Assembly: GCA_965242745.1 (NCBI GenBank)
Contig: CBDETG010000022.1
Coordinates: 1 to 52,300, forward strand
Source of the DNA: JABAAI01 sp965242745
GTDB lineage: Bacteria > Spirochaetota > Leptospiria > Leptospirales > Leptonemataceae
Length of the DNA stretch: 52,300 nt
Direction of reading: 5' to 3'
The position numbers and the translations under genes were made by a program. Position 1 is the stretch's first letter, and each line of letters opens with the position of its first letter. Below the pieces are notes generated by a model. It was given only the letters and a program-made list of their open reading frames with translations, made no database searches and was not told the origin of the DNA. Shown piece by piece: positions 11,744 to 20,202 of this stretch.

Positions 11744-11765
11744 AGACTGCGTATATATTTTCATC

Positions 11766-12074
11766 ATGGATACACAAGAAACAAAAGAACAGGGTTTTAC
11801 TCCCTTGCAATCTATGCAGGTAAAGATAGAGAAGCTGGAGCTTAGTTTTGATTGGCTTAAGTGGAGTCTCTTAGCTGGCTTTGCTGCTATTGGGCTTTGC
11901 TTTACAGCGGTCTTCTTTACAATAAGAGATACAAAGCAGGATATAAAGCAAGACATGCAAAGGCTAGACTCACGCATAGACAGGATAGAGTCCAAGCTTG
12001 ACTTACTTATACAAAAACAAACAAGCCAGCAAGAAGCAAAGCAAAGCCCGGCTAAAAGACAAGCTAAGAGATAA
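11766..12074 (+). CDS. Array copy 11, membrane coiled-coil protein (M1-T1)
   Basis: 102 residues. The protein is identical to copies 12 and 13. The start is the ATG of MDTQ; an upstream in-frame ATG would read through the spacer and is rejected. The leader is a slight variant (ATTTTCATC before the ATG), shared with copy 15. Confidence 0.8.
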   Translation: MDTQETKEQGFTPLQSMQVKIEKLELSFDWLKWSLLAGFAAIGLCFTAVFFTIRDTKQDIKQDMQRLDSRIDRIESKLDLLIQKQTSQQEAKQSPAKRQAKR

Positions 12075-12097
12075 AGACTGCGTATATATTATTTATC

Positions 12098-12406
12098 ATG
12101 GATACACAAGAAACAAAAGAACAGGGTTTTACTCCCTTGCAATCTATGCAGGTAAAGATAGAGAAGCTGGAGCTTAGTTTTGATTGGCTTAAGTGGAGTC
12201 TCTTAGCTGGCTTTGCTGCTATTGGGCTTTGCTTTACAGCGGTCTTCTTTACAATAAGAGATACAAAGCAGGATATAAAGCAAGACATGCAAAGGCTAGA
12301 CTCACGCATAGACAGGATAGAGTCCAAGCTTGACTTACTTATACAAAAACAAACAAGCCAGCAAGAAGCAAAGCAAAGCCCGGCTAAAAGACAAGCTAAG
12401 AGATAA
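12098..12406 (+). CDS. Array copy 12, membrane coiled-coil protein (M1-T1)
   Basis: 102 residues, identical in protein to copies 11 and 13, exactly 332 bases after copy 11. Identity at this level points to very recent amplification by unequal crossing-over, or to homogenisation by gene conversion. Confidence 0.8.
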   Translation: MDTQETKEQGFTPLQSMQVKIEKLELSFDWLKWSLLAGFAAIGLCFTAVFFTIRDTKQDIKQDMQRLDSRIDRIESKLDLLIQKQTSQQEAKQSPAKRQAKR

Positions 12407-12429
12407 AGACTGCGTATATATTATTTATC

Positions 12430-12738
12430 ATGGATACACAAGAAACAAAAGAACAGGGTTTTACTCCCTTGCAATCTATGCAGGTAAAGATAGAGAAGCT
12501 GGAGCTTAGTTTTGATTGGCTTAAGTGGAGTCTCTTAGCTGGCTTTGCTGCTATTGGGCTTTGCTTTACAGCGGTCTTCTTTACAATAAGAGATACAAAG
12601 CAGGATATAAAGCAAGACATGCAAAGGCTAGACTCACGCATAGACAGGATAGAGTCCAAGCTTGACTTACTTATACAAAAACAAACAAGCCAGCAAGAAG
12701 CAAAGCAAAGCCCGGCTAAAAGACAAGCTAAGAGATAA
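12430..12738 (+). CDS. Array copy 13, membrane coiled-coil protein (M1-T1)
   Basis: 102 residues, third of the identical run, again with a 332-base period. An assembler could easily miscount copies here, so the true number is uncertain. Confidence 0.8.
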   Translation: MDTQETKEQGFTPLQSMQVKIEKLELSFDWLKWSLLAGFAAIGLCFTAVFFTIRDTKQDIKQDMQRLDSRIDRIESKLDLLIQKQTSQQEAKQSPAKRQAKR

Positions 12739-12761
12739 AGACTGCGTATATATTATTTATC

Positions 12762-13082
12762 ATGGATACACAAGAAACAAAAGAACAGGGTTTTACTCCC
12801 TTGCAATCTGTGCAGATAAAGATAGAGAAGCTGGAGTCTGGCTTTGCTTGGCTTAAGTGGAGTCATAAAAACCTTTCCACAATAATACTCTCAGTTGTGG
12901 GAATAGGTTTTGCTGTCATGATTGCTCTCATGACGTATTTACACAGTGACACGGGCAAAAAAATAGACAAGCTAGACTCACGCATAGACAGGATAGAGGC
13001 CAAGCTTGACTTACTTATACAAAAACAAACAAGCCAGCAAGAAGCAAAGCAAAGCCCGGCTAAAAGACAAGCTAAGAGATAA
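12762..13082 (+). CDS. Array copy 14, membrane coiled-coil protein (M2-T1)
   Basis: 106 residues: ETKEQG head with SVQIKIEKLESG (the SVQIKI of copy 2), M2, and T1 with one change (RIEAK for RIESK). Confidence 0.8.
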   Translation: MDTQETKEQGFTPLQSVQIKIEKLESGFAWLKWSHKNLSTIILSVVGIGFAVMIALMTYLHSDTGKKIDKLDSRIDRIEAKLDLLIQKQTSQQEAKQSPAKRQAKR

Positions 13083-13104
13083 AGACTGCGTATATATTTT
13101 CATC

Positions 13105-13434
13105 ATGGATACGCAAGAAACAAAAGAACAGGGTTTTACTCCCATGCAGGAAATAAGGCATAAAGTAGACAAGCTAAGTCTTAGTATAGACTGGCTTAAG
13201 TGGATTGTGGGAACAGGTCTCTTAGGTCTTGCTGGTCTTGTGACTTACTTACACAGCGATATAAAGCAAGACACAAGGCAAGACATGCAAAGGTTAGAGT
13301 CACGCATAGACAAGCTAGACTCACGCATAGACAGGATAGAGTCTAGCATACAAGATATAAGAACACTGCTTATACAGAAGCAGAGCGCAGGCGGGCAAGA
13401 CACAAGCCCGGTAAAAAGACAAGCTAAGAGATAG
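13105..13434 (+). CDS. Array copy 15, membrane coiled-coil protein (M3-T3)
   Basis: 109 residues, last intact copy, almost the same as copy 7 (QEIRHKVDKL head, M3, T3 with RTLLIQ for RILLIQ). The start is the ATG of MDTQ at 13105; the longer upstream frame only reads the previous spacer. It is followed by two decayed relatives. Confidence 0.8.
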   Translation: MDTQETKEQGFTPMQEIRHKVDKLSLSIDWLKWIVGTGLLGLAGLVTYLHSDIKQDTRQDMQRLESRIDKLDSRIDRIESSIQDIRTLLIQKQSAGGQDTSPVKRQAKR

Positions 13435-13471
13435 CAAGCTGGCTTTACTATTCTATATACAAACAAGCGTA

Positions 13472-13857
13472 ATGAAAACAAAACTGACATACTTATTTGC
13501 GCTCTGCTTGCTGGCTTGCGTTGCTTTACCTGCGGTCTTGCTGTCGAATCCCACAAGCGCGGCAGGCGGGCAGCTTAGAGATATACAAGGAATAAGAGAC
13601 AAGGTCTGAATTCTTAGTTCTGATTATGACTGGCTTAAGTGGTTTATAGTTATTAGCCTGCCTGCCTTGCTTGTGCTTGTGACTTATTTTCACAGCGATC
13701 AAAGCAGACTATACGAGAGCTAAGAGCAGACACAAGGCAAGACATACAAAAGCTAGAGTCTCATATAGATAAGCTAGACTCCCGTATAGACAAGATAGAC
13801 TCCAAGCTTGACTTGCTAATACAAAGCCAGACAAGAAGACAAGCTAAGCTGCCATAG
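13472..13857 (+). pseudogene. Decayed signal-peptide-type coiled-coil gene
   Basis: The translation begins like 5490 and 6035 (MKTKLTYLFALCLLACVALPAVLLSNPTS) with the linker GGQLRDIQGIRDKV, then hits TGA at 13607-13609. The same frame resumes with SDYDWLKWFIVISLPALLVLVTYFHSD, after which a frame change is needed to recover TRQDIQKLESHIDKLDSRIDKIDSKLDLLIQSQTRRQAK, ending at 13857. One nonsense codon plus one frameshift make it a pseudogene of this family at the 3' edge of the array. Confidence 0.75.
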
Positions 13858-13876
13858 GGGCAGGGGCACAGACAGG

Positions 13877-14167
13877 TTAAAGTGGAGCCATAGAAACCTT
13901 GCTGCAATAGCGCTGTCTGTTATGGGGATGGCCCTATGCTATTATGTCTATTTATTTCATAGCTGTCCTAATTTGAAATTGATTTTACCTGGGAAATTGC
14001 TGCCTCTTGCAAACTTCTGCGCCTGTCCACTTGCTCCTTGGGCAGCTATCGCATTTGGGCTCTCCTGTTTTTTTAGCGCTCTTTCATATTGCGGTACTCC
14101 GCTGCTTCGTATTTATGCCTTCCTAGCGCGGCTTGCGCATTTGTGGAATTTCTTAGGAAGAGCATAG
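13877..14167 (+). pseudogene. Second decayed array-family remnant
   Basis: From 13877 the frame reads LKWSHRNLAAIALSVMGMALCYYVYLFHS, clearly the WLKW plus M2 membrane module of the array. The head is missing and the coil is replaced by an unrelated hydrophobic sequence running to a stop at 14165-14167. The last 20 or so bases are a copy of the 3' end of coaD. It is a chimeric relic left by recombination at the array border; expression is unlikely. Confidence 0.55.
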
Positions 14168-14177
14168 TCTAGCTTTG
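14144..14177. repeat. Duplicated fragment of the coaD 3' end
   Basis: 34 bases that match 14209..14242 (inside coaD) with two mismatches. The copy lies directly after the coaD stop, 65 bases away, at the junction with the decayed array remnant. It marks a short duplication at the border of the accessory region. Confidence 0.75.
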
Positions 14178-14684
14178 ATTAGGATTTCCGTGTGCGTGAT
14201 CGATGGGGTGGAATTTCTTACGAAGAGCATAGTCTACCTTTGCGGGGGTATATTTTGCAAGACTTCTGCCATGGCGCGCTAACTCCTTTAATATAGAGCT
14301 GGACAAAAAGGAATATGCGCTTGAAGCTAAGAGAAACACGGTCTCCACTTCTGGAAACATTTCAGCATTGACCTGATACATAGCAAATTCATAATCAAAA
14401 TCACTTACGGCCCTTAGTCCTCTTACAATGGCGCAGGCTTTGCGCTCGCGTACAAAATCCACTAAAAGCATAGGGAAAACTTCCACTTCTATATTGTCCT
14501 GCTTTGGAAGGCTTGCCTCGAGCAGCTCTCTGCGCTCTTTCAAAGTAAAAAGACTTTTTTTGGAAGCATTGTGCGCAATCGCGACTATGAGTTTATCAAA
14601 GAGCTTGCTTGCGCGCTCGATAATATCCAAATGCCCATTCGTAATGGGATCAAAAGAACCGGGATACACAGCTATTCTTGACAT
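14169..14684 (-). CDS. coaD: Phosphopantetheine adenylyltransferase
   Basis: 171 residues. It catalyses the fourth step of coenzyme A synthesis, transferring AMP from ATP to 4'-phosphopantetheine in the cytosol. The nucleotidyltransferase signature is intact: YPGSFDPITNGH at residues 7-18 (the T/HxGH motif), the RGLRAVSDFDYEF substrate loop near 88-100, and a C-terminal YSFLSSSILKEL stretch in place of the usual ISSTxVR. The length is slightly above the usual 160 because of a tail (HPIDHAHGNPNQS) that probably arose when the 3' end was duplicated (14144..14177). It lies 20 bases downstream of the LamG-domain gene on the same strand and may be co-transcribed with it. Confidence 0.93.
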   Translation of the reverse strand: MSRIAVYPGSFDPITNGHLDIIERASKLFDKLIVAIAHNASKKSLFTLKERRELLEASLPKQDNIEVEVFPMLLVDFVRERKACAIVRGLRAVSDFDYEFAMYQVNAEMFPEVETVFLLASSAYSFLSSSILKELARHGRSLAKYTPAKVDYALRKKFHPIDHAHGNPNQS

Positions 14685-14704
14685 ATGCTATAAAAGACGT
14701 CCTT

Positions 14705-16327
14705 CTAATTCTTTGGCAATGTTTTGACCCAAATCTCATTGGAAAGCTTTGACTCATCGGCATTATGGTATTGCGACACGGCAAAATAGTAAGAACGGCC
14801 GTGCTCTAAAAATCTTAAGAAGGCAGCGGGATTTGCTTCCAAGTTTCTTCTAATAAGAGCATTATCCAGCAGGACACGAATACGATTTTTGAAAATGCCT
14901 GAGCACGCTTCTTCCTCTGCTGTTTTTGAAAAGTACTCCGATCTATTTTCCTGAGACAATTCTAAGGACAGAGCGCCTATGTAGACTCCGGGCTGCAGGC
15001 CGTAGTATATGCGGTATCCTGCCTTCCCTTGATCTCTTGTGCTCCGTTGTAAGCCGAGTTCGTGTTCCCACTCCAGACAAACTTGCAGGCCTTGGGATAG
15101 GATCGAGCGTAGAGCGCGCGGCGGAAGCAGGGCTCTGAAAGGCGTATATACAAGGCGCACTTTTTCTAAAACGGGGCTCTGCTGCCCTTCTGGATCAGCA
15201 CGCAAAGCAGCCTTCCACTGGAAGTAACGAAAAGCAGGGAACTGCAGGGAGTCTTCTGCCTGACTTGGAATCACTTCCCATGGAATTTTGCTGTCATCGG
15301 CTGTGAAGTGATCTTGGGAATGGCGGGCATAGACATACACAGCCGTTCCGCGCGGCTCTTTTGCAGTAAAGCTAATCTGTCCCGAATGCGCTCCTCGCTC
15401 GGCCGGCAGGGATAAGACTTCTGAGCGGGCTTCTCCTACTTCTTGTCTGCTGTGCAAACTGTTCATATCCCAGTGGAGGATCGGATAGAGGCTGGTACGG
15501 AGCTCCTGCTCAGCGCTCAGCGCTTTTTGAGAAATACGCAATTCATCTATATAGCCTGTGAAGCGCTTAGCTATCCTGAAAACAGAAGCCTCCAGCGACC
15601 GCGTATCCAAGCTCCATATTTCTTCCTTACTTGCCGCCCATTTCTTATCCTCTTCCTTGCCATTCCAATACAAAATCAAGCTCCCTGTATGTTCTTCATA
15701 ACTGCATGCCAGATGCTGCCATTTCCCCCTTTGCGCTTTTTTAAGACTTTGCAAACGTACAGAATGCAGGGCTTTTTCTTGATCCTTAAAAAGACGCAGA
15801 AAATCTATTACAAGATAGTCTTTTTGTATATGAATCACAATCCCCTTTTTTTTATCCGCAAGCCAAGTCACATTTTCCAGAAGCGTAGAGGATGCGCTCA
15901 GGAGAAGGGGCTTAAACCACAGCTCTATAGTAAAGCTGCGGCTTTTTCTAGTCTTAGGATTAAGAAAGTTTTCTGTATAAAGTTCTAATGCGTGATCAGC
16001 GCTGTTAAAAAGGGCGGCTCTTTTCCCCTTGCGGCTTTTCATAGACGCTAAGTAATGCGCCTTCGCTATACTGCTGCGCAGGCTGTGCTCTTGCAAAAGT
16101 CTTGGCTCTGGGGCATCAAAGTTTATATAGAGCAAATTGTCAGGTGAGCGCAAAAAAGAATTCTGCCTGAGCCTTAGGTCCTGACTAAAGTCTTTGGCTT
16201 GAAAAACTTCCGTTCCGTATAGTTCCAGCTTAGCAAAGTCCTTAGCCTGAGCGCCCCATTCCCATATCTGAGCATCTAAGGAGCCCGCCTGCAGCAACAA
16301 AGCAAATATCAATAGAAACAAAGGCAT
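14705..16327 (-). CDS. Exported LamG-domain and fibronectin III-like protein
   Basis: 540 residues. A signal peptide (MPLFLLIFALLLQAGSLDA) is followed by a short N-terminal region. A concanavalin-like LamG/pentraxin domain spans about residues 85-270 (SFTIELWFKP, GKWQHLACSYE, GYIDELRIS are typical). A beta-sandwich region follows, and a fibronectin III-like domain near 400-535 ends with GRSYYFAVSQYHNADESKLSNEIWV. It is probably periplasmic or outer-membrane associated and may bind glycans or proteins; no catalytic motif is seen. It lies between the SpiroCoCo-like gene and coaD. Assignment to domain folds is by pattern and fairly safe; function is unknown. Confidence 0.75.
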   Translation of the reverse strand: MPLFLLIFALLLQAGSLDAQIWEWGAQAKDFAKLELYGTEVFQAKDFSQDLRLRQNSFLRSPDNLLYINFDAPEPRLLQEHSLRSSIAKAHYLASMKSRKGKRAALFNSADHALELYTENFLNPKTRKSRSFTIELWFKPLLLSASSTLLENVTWLADKKKGIVIHIQKDYLVIDFLRLFKDQEKALHSVRLQSLKKAQRGKWQHLACSYEEHTGSLILYWNGKEEDKKWAASKEEIWSLDTRSLEASVFRIAKRFTGYIDELRISQKALSAEQELRTSLYPILHWDMNSLHSRQEVGEARSEVLSLPAERGAHSGQISFTAKEPRGTAVYVYARHSQDHFTADDSKIPWEVIPSQAEDSLQFPAFRYFQWKAALRADPEGQQSPVLEKVRLVYTPFRALLPPRALRSILSQGLQVCLEWEHELGLQRSTRDQGKAGYRIYYGLQPGVYIGALSLELSQENRSEYFSKTAEEEACSGIFKNRIRVLLDNALIRRNLEANPAAFLRFLEHGRSYYFAVSQYHNADESKLSNEIWVKTLPKN

Positions 16328-16390
16328 TACAGCAAGCCCGCCATCCCTTATATAGATATTCGGTATGTCTTAGAGAAATAATACAAAGAA

Positions 16391-16434
16391 AGCCCCGCAA
16401 GGCTAAGGATGCTTTTTGTTTCTAATGCGGGGCT
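16391..16434 (-). terminator. Putative terminator after the coiled-coil gene
   Basis: A perfect 9-bp inverted repeat (AGCCCCGCA / TGCGGGGCT) with a 26-base loop, followed on the minus strand by TTTCTTTG. It lies 80 bases after the stop of 16515..19274 and separates it from the LamG gene. The loop is long, so efficiency is uncertain. Confidence 0.45.
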
Positions 16435-16514
16435 GGAGAGACCGGCTCTTAGAGCATGTCTGCGCTGCGCGTTTTTCTGGCATAGACAGGGCAGTCTTTA
16501 CTCTTTACTTTTCC

Positions 16515-19274
16515 CTAGCTCTTTGCAGCATGCTTAGAGATCACCATGCGCACTAAGGGCAAATCCAGTTTCATCCGTTCAGCAATCAGCTCGGGCTCCC
16601 ACTTATGGTTGAGATATAAGCTCAGGATGCCTTCGCGCTTGTGCTGAGACAATGTTTCCGTGTCTTCCCTGCTTTTTCTTTCATTACGCAGCGGGGGGGC
16701 AGACTCTGCTTCTTTTGCCATACGCGAGTCTACCATAGTGTCCAGCACCTGATAAAACGAAGTCAATTTATCCATTCTTTCATCTGCTTCTGCAAAGAGA
16801 GAATTGAGCTCTTCAATATGCAGTTTCCCTTTTTCACTAAATTCTATAAAGCGCTGATTCATACTGCCTATCTGTTTTTGCTTTTGCTCAAGGTCCAGCA
16901 TCAAGCCGTCCATTTGTTCAAAGCGCGCCTCAACCGCATCGACACGATTCTGCATGTTTTCTAAAGCATTGGCTCTCAGCTCAAACTGCTGGAGACGATC
17001 ATGCAGATGTTGTTGTCTTAACTCTGTGCGATTTACGTTGTCTATAAGTTTTGCTGCGCTTTGGCTCGCTTTTAAGACCTCTTGGCGCGAATTTTCCAAG
17101 AGACCCAGGCTCTCTTCAATATACTGACTTTTTGCTTTCATATCACCAAAATAATGATCAAAAGATTCTTTGAACTGATGGAAATACTTTATTCTCTCTT
17201 CCATAGAAACAGCCATGCGCTTGGCCTCTCCCAAGGATGACATTTGGTCCTGCACCTGCGCTATTTGTCTTTGAGCCTCATTCATACGTTCTCTTTGCGT
17301 CTCCAACAGACGCAGCTCGCTTTCTACTTCTTTGCGCTCAGAGCGCATTTTGGCAAAATTCTGAGCGTATCCTTCAATGTTTGCGTTCTCTTTACGGGCC
17401 TCTTGCAACTGGGCATCCATTACTTCCAAAGTAGCGTCTAATTGTACAGCGAAACTTTCTGCCTTATCCACATTTTCCAGGCCATCTTCAAAGAGTTCCA
17501 TCTTCTTCTGGCAGGCGCTCAGCTTAGAAGAAAGCTCTTCCATGCGGCTGTCTAAAGAAGTCATAGAAGCAAACAAATTTTCCTTGAGCTCGGAAATCTT
17601 ATCCCGGCCCGCCTCCTCTAGTTCTGCAAGGAAGGGGCTCAGGTCGAGGCGTGTCCGCAGGTCTTTTTCCACGCTGGAGGCAGCTTCCTTCAGCTCCTTG
17701 TAAGCCGTGTTTTGCTCCTGCGCAAATTCTACCATCTTCGTTTCTATCCTTTCTTCGAAGCCCTGGAATTCGCGGGTCAATCCTTCTTTACGTCTGTCTA
17801 GCTGCTCCATAGAGGAAAAAACTTTCTCCTGCAGGCTCTCTAGTTTGGCTTGGGCTTTTTCCTCAAAAGAGGCTAAAAGCGGCTCTACCTGCAGCTCCTT
17901 TTTGAGACTCTTTTCCATTTCTGTAGCCACCTCTTTGATGTTTTCATGAAGCCTATACTCCTGCTCCAGCATATCTCTGCCTTTGCCTTCAAGTTTAGCG
18001 GAGTTGTTTTCTAGTTTTTGCAAAGTCTTGTTGTAATGGCTCTGTATGTTTTGCAAAAGCTGCTCTGCATGTTGGCGCATAGAGATTTTCAAAGACTTTG
18101 CGCTTTCTTCCAATGCGCCTTGGATTTCTGTCTTGAAGACGCTGAGCTCTTCTGACTTGCTTCGATAAACCTTCTGCACCCCTTCTTTCAGCATCGCTAT
18201 GCTTTCTTTGCTTTGCGCCAAGTCTTGTAAGTACTCTTCCTGTTTTGCGCTCCATAGCTTTTCTCTCTGCTTCAAACTCTCCTCCACTTTTTTCGTATAA
18301 TTTTCGTTCGCTTCCGCAAGGTGATTTTGAGCTTCTAAGTAGTTCTCCTGAAAAATTTTGGTCTGCTCCTGAGCCTTATGGATCATACGTCTAGCTTCGC
18401 TCAAGACTTCATCACGACGCGATATGCTTTGCAGATTGAAATCCTCCATATCTTTACGTATCAATTTCAATTCTTCCTGAAGGCTTTCTACAGAGGCATT
18501 GCGCACATCGCTTAAATCATCTTCCAGTTTCTTCAAAGCATTCTGGTATTGCTTTTCTGCTTCGCGAAATTTGCCCGCAAGGCGCTGCATTTCTGAGTTA
18601 TATTTTTCATCTGAACGCTGTTCTAGGAGCAGCAATTCCTGATTGAGATTATTGTAATGATCTTGTCTCTGACGCCATTCCTCCCTTAAGGCCTCCTGCT
18701 CTTCTTCAAGGTTCTTAAGGGAGACGCTTGCTATTTCTTCTATACTCTCTGTTTTCTTTTGCGCCGTCAAAACAAGCTCGTTGATCGTGGCATCCAGTTT
18801 CTTTTGCGCCTCTACTCCTCGTTCTTCTATGCCCCGCTGGATTTGTTCTATCTTTCCATACATAGCGTTCAAATCCTTTTCTGCGTGATCAAGGCTTTGC
18901 ATGCCGAGGTCCAGACGCTCAAGCTGCCGTGAGACTGTCCCTGCGTTGCCTGCCATATTACTCAGTTGGCTGGACACGGCGCTTACCGCATTTTTTTCAT
19001 TTGCTATTGCTTCTAGACTTCGATAGTAGACTTCTAATTCCTGCTGGAGCGTCCCTTGTATTTTCTGACTGCGCTCTACAAGCATTTCATAGTCAAGGAA
19101 GGCGTCTTTGATGCTTTGATTTTGCTGCTTTGCTAATTCTGCCAGCGTATGTTCGTGTAAGTGTATCGTTTTTTTGAGCCGCGGAAGCTGTATGGATGAA
19201 TTGCTCACTCGTCTCAAGAAAAGACTAAAAGCGATGGAGCCTAAAAAACTGGCAGCAATAAGTATTAGGTACAT
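16515..19274 (-). CDS. SpiroCoCo-like giant coiled-coil membrane protein
   Basis: About 919 residues from the ATG at 19274. A longer frame begins at 19460, but its extra 62 residues look non-coding, and AAAGGA lies upstream of the internal ATG. The N-terminus MYLILIAASFLGSIAFSLFLRR is a single membrane anchor. Almost all of the rest is an uninterrupted, charged coiled coil rich in Glu, Lys, Gln and Leu. The last 45 residues form a compact domain (EGILSLYLNHKWEPELIAERMKL..) resembling a small helix-turn-helix. This architecture matches the SpiroCoCo family of spirochaetes. A cytoskeletal or envelope scaffold role is inferred from the shape only. A possible terminator follows it. Confidence 0.8.
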   Translation of the reverse strand: MYLILIAASFLGSIAFSLFLRRVSNSSIQLPRLKKTIHLHEHTLAELAKQQNQSIKDAFLDYEMLVERSQKIQGTLQQELEVYYRSLEAIANEKNAVSAVSSQLSNMAGNAGTVSRQLERLDLGMQSLDHAEKDLNAMYGKIEQIQRGIEERGVEAQKKLDATINELVLTAQKKTESIEEIASVSLKNLEEEQEALREEWRQRQDHYNNLNQELLLLEQRSDEKYNSEMQRLAGKFREAEKQYQNALKKLEDDLSDVRNASVESLQEELKLIRKDMEDFNLQSISRRDEVLSEARRMIHKAQEQTKIFQENYLEAQNHLAEANENYTKKVEESLKQREKLWSAKQEEYLQDLAQSKESIAMLKEGVQKVYRSKSEELSVFKTEIQGALEESAKSLKISMRQHAEQLLQNIQSHYNKTLQKLENNSAKLEGKGRDMLEQEYRLHENIKEVATEMEKSLKKELQVEPLLASFEEKAQAKLESLQEKVFSSMEQLDRRKEGLTREFQGFEERIETKMVEFAQEQNTAYKELKEAASSVEKDLRTRLDLSPFLAELEEAGRDKISELKENLFASMTSLDSRMEELSSKLSACQKKMELFEDGLENVDKAESFAVQLDATLEVMDAQLQEARKENANIEGYAQNFAKMRSERKEVESELRLLETQRERMNEAQRQIAQVQDQMSSLGEAKRMAVSMEERIKYFHQFKESFDHYFGDMKAKSQYIEESLGLLENSRQEVLKASQSAAKLIDNVNRTELRQQHLHDRLQQFELRANALENMQNRVDAVEARFEQMDGLMLDLEQKQKQIGSMNQRFIEFSEKGKLHIEELNSLFAEADERMDKLTSFYQVLDTMVDSRMAKEAESAPPLRNERKSREDTETLSQHKREGILSLYLNHKWEPELIAERMKLDLPLVRMVISKHAAKS

Positions 19275-19902
19275 AGATAAAGCGGATTCCTTTGCAGAAC
19301 TATAAGAAGAGCCTCTCCAAGTCAAGGTAAAATCAATTTCAAAAATTAGGAGCTGTGAAATAAATAGACATAGCGATGAGCCATCCTGCCTGTTTCTTAA
19401 GTTCAAAAACACAAAAAACAGGAAAGACAAGCCAATGGCAAAATCGCCTTCTGGGCGCAAGTCACCTTTGGCTGGCGGGCGCGTACTGAGTTCTGCTAGT
19501 TTTCTCTTTTCTAAAAAGATACAACCGTTGATGATGTTAAAAATACTATTACCGTAATATACTCTATAGAAAGAAAAAAATAATATGCCTTCATATTGAG
19601 GTGTTACAATAAAGATTGCAGGTCAAACTAGCGTATAGGCTCCCAAAATACTGTGTTTTGCGGTTATATTTTGAGTTTTTTGCTAAAGGCTGATGCAAGA
19701 AACTTGGTGGCTGGGCGAACTCTACAAAATACTAAGGCGCTTGCAGCATGTAATCAAAGTCTTGCTACATTCTCCGCCATGCCTTAGCAAGGCGTGATGC
19801 TCTTTTATCAGAGCCGCTAAGGAAAGCGCTTGACAAATATTTTGAGATTTAGTCTCAATATCATTTGCGCTATGAGCGCCCCATTTGGTGGAGGGTGTTG
19901 CA
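19275..19902. other. Intergenic region before bfd
   Basis: About 630 bases with no supported gene on either strand. The part next to bfd holds a -35-like TTGACA at 19830 and a palindrome (listed separately). The rest is AT-rich and presumably holds the promoter of the divergent coiled-coil gene; I see no clear -35/-10 pair for it. Confidence 0.4.
19842..19858 (+). promoter_or_regulatory. Possible Fur-like operator upstream of bfd
   Basis: Perfect 6-bp arms TTGAGA and TCTCAA separated by TTTAG, placed 7 bases after a TTGACA -35 box and about 44 bases before the bfd start, so it would overlap the -10 region. TGAGA..TCTCA palindromes are bound by Fur-family regulators, and bfd genes are often iron-repressed. 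The regulator itself is not in the window. Confidence 0.45.
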
Positions 19903-20094
19903 ATGTATGTTTGCATTTGTCAAAGTATTAAAGAAAAAGACCTGCATCAGGCATATCACGAGGGAAGGCAAAGTATAGAAAAGTTATTGCAAGTCTTGGG
20001 CTTGGGAACTGGATGCGGCATGTGTGCAGACTTTGCCCGCCAGCTCTTGCAAAAAGAGCAGGAAAAAAACGGTGATAGTCAGCAAAGCGCTTAG
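19903..20094 (+). CDS. bfd: Bacterioferritin-associated ferredoxin-like [2Fe-2S] protein
   Basis: 63 residues from the ATG at 19903 (an in-frame ATG 18 bases earlier would add MVEGVA). The fold is that of a BFD-like [2Fe-2S] protein: MYVCICQSI gives the C4-x-C6 pair and GTGCGMC the C38-x2-C41 pair, with a helical hairpin between them. Such proteins reduce bacterioferritin-bound iron for release, or act as small redox partners. No bacterioferritin gene is in the window. The upstream palindrome suggests iron control. Confidence 0.85.
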   Translation: MYVCICQSIKEKDLHQAYHEGRQSIEKLLQVLGLGTGCGMCADFARQLLQKEQEKNGDSQQSA

Positions 20095-20202
20095 CATAGC
20101 GTCTTAAAAATGTATCCAGACAGTATTTGCGCTGCCTGCCCTTGCATAGCAGCAAAGCTATAGCAATTACTCAAAAAGGCCCCAAAATCCAGACTATGCG
20201 TA

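Larger units (their letters stand above)
8474..13434 (+). repeat. Tandem array of 15 mosaic membrane coiled-coil genes
   Basis: Fifteen intact genes of 85-117 codons stand head to tail with 22-24 bases between each. Every protein has the same plan: a polar head (MDTQE(T/A)KE..xTPxQ), linker ending in WLKW, one hydrophobic helix, a coiled coil of (R)QDI/RIDR repeats, and a tail ending RRQAKR or KRQAKR. Three membrane modules dominate: M1 (SLLAGFAAIGLCFTAVFF), M2 (NLSTIILSVVGIGFAVMI) and M3 (IVGTGLLGLAGLVTYL). There are three tails: T1 (LIQKQTSQQEAKQSP..), T2 (LIQSQARRQAKR) and T3 (LIQKQSAGGQDTSPV..). They are combined freely (M1 with T1, T2, T3; M2 with T1, T2; M3 with T2, T3). The unit is 332 bp for M1-T1 copies. 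No copy has a Shine-Dalgarno sequence; most have TATATT 7 bases before the ATG, so transcripts may be leaderless. The coding sequence is rich in ATA and AGA codons. Confidence 0.9.

Noticed and set aside
8461..13556. Series of minus-strand frames rich in Ser, Cys and Leu opposite the array
   Set aside because: They are the mirror of the highly repetitive plus-strand genes, whose protein features (heads, helices, heptads, stop spacing) are coherent.
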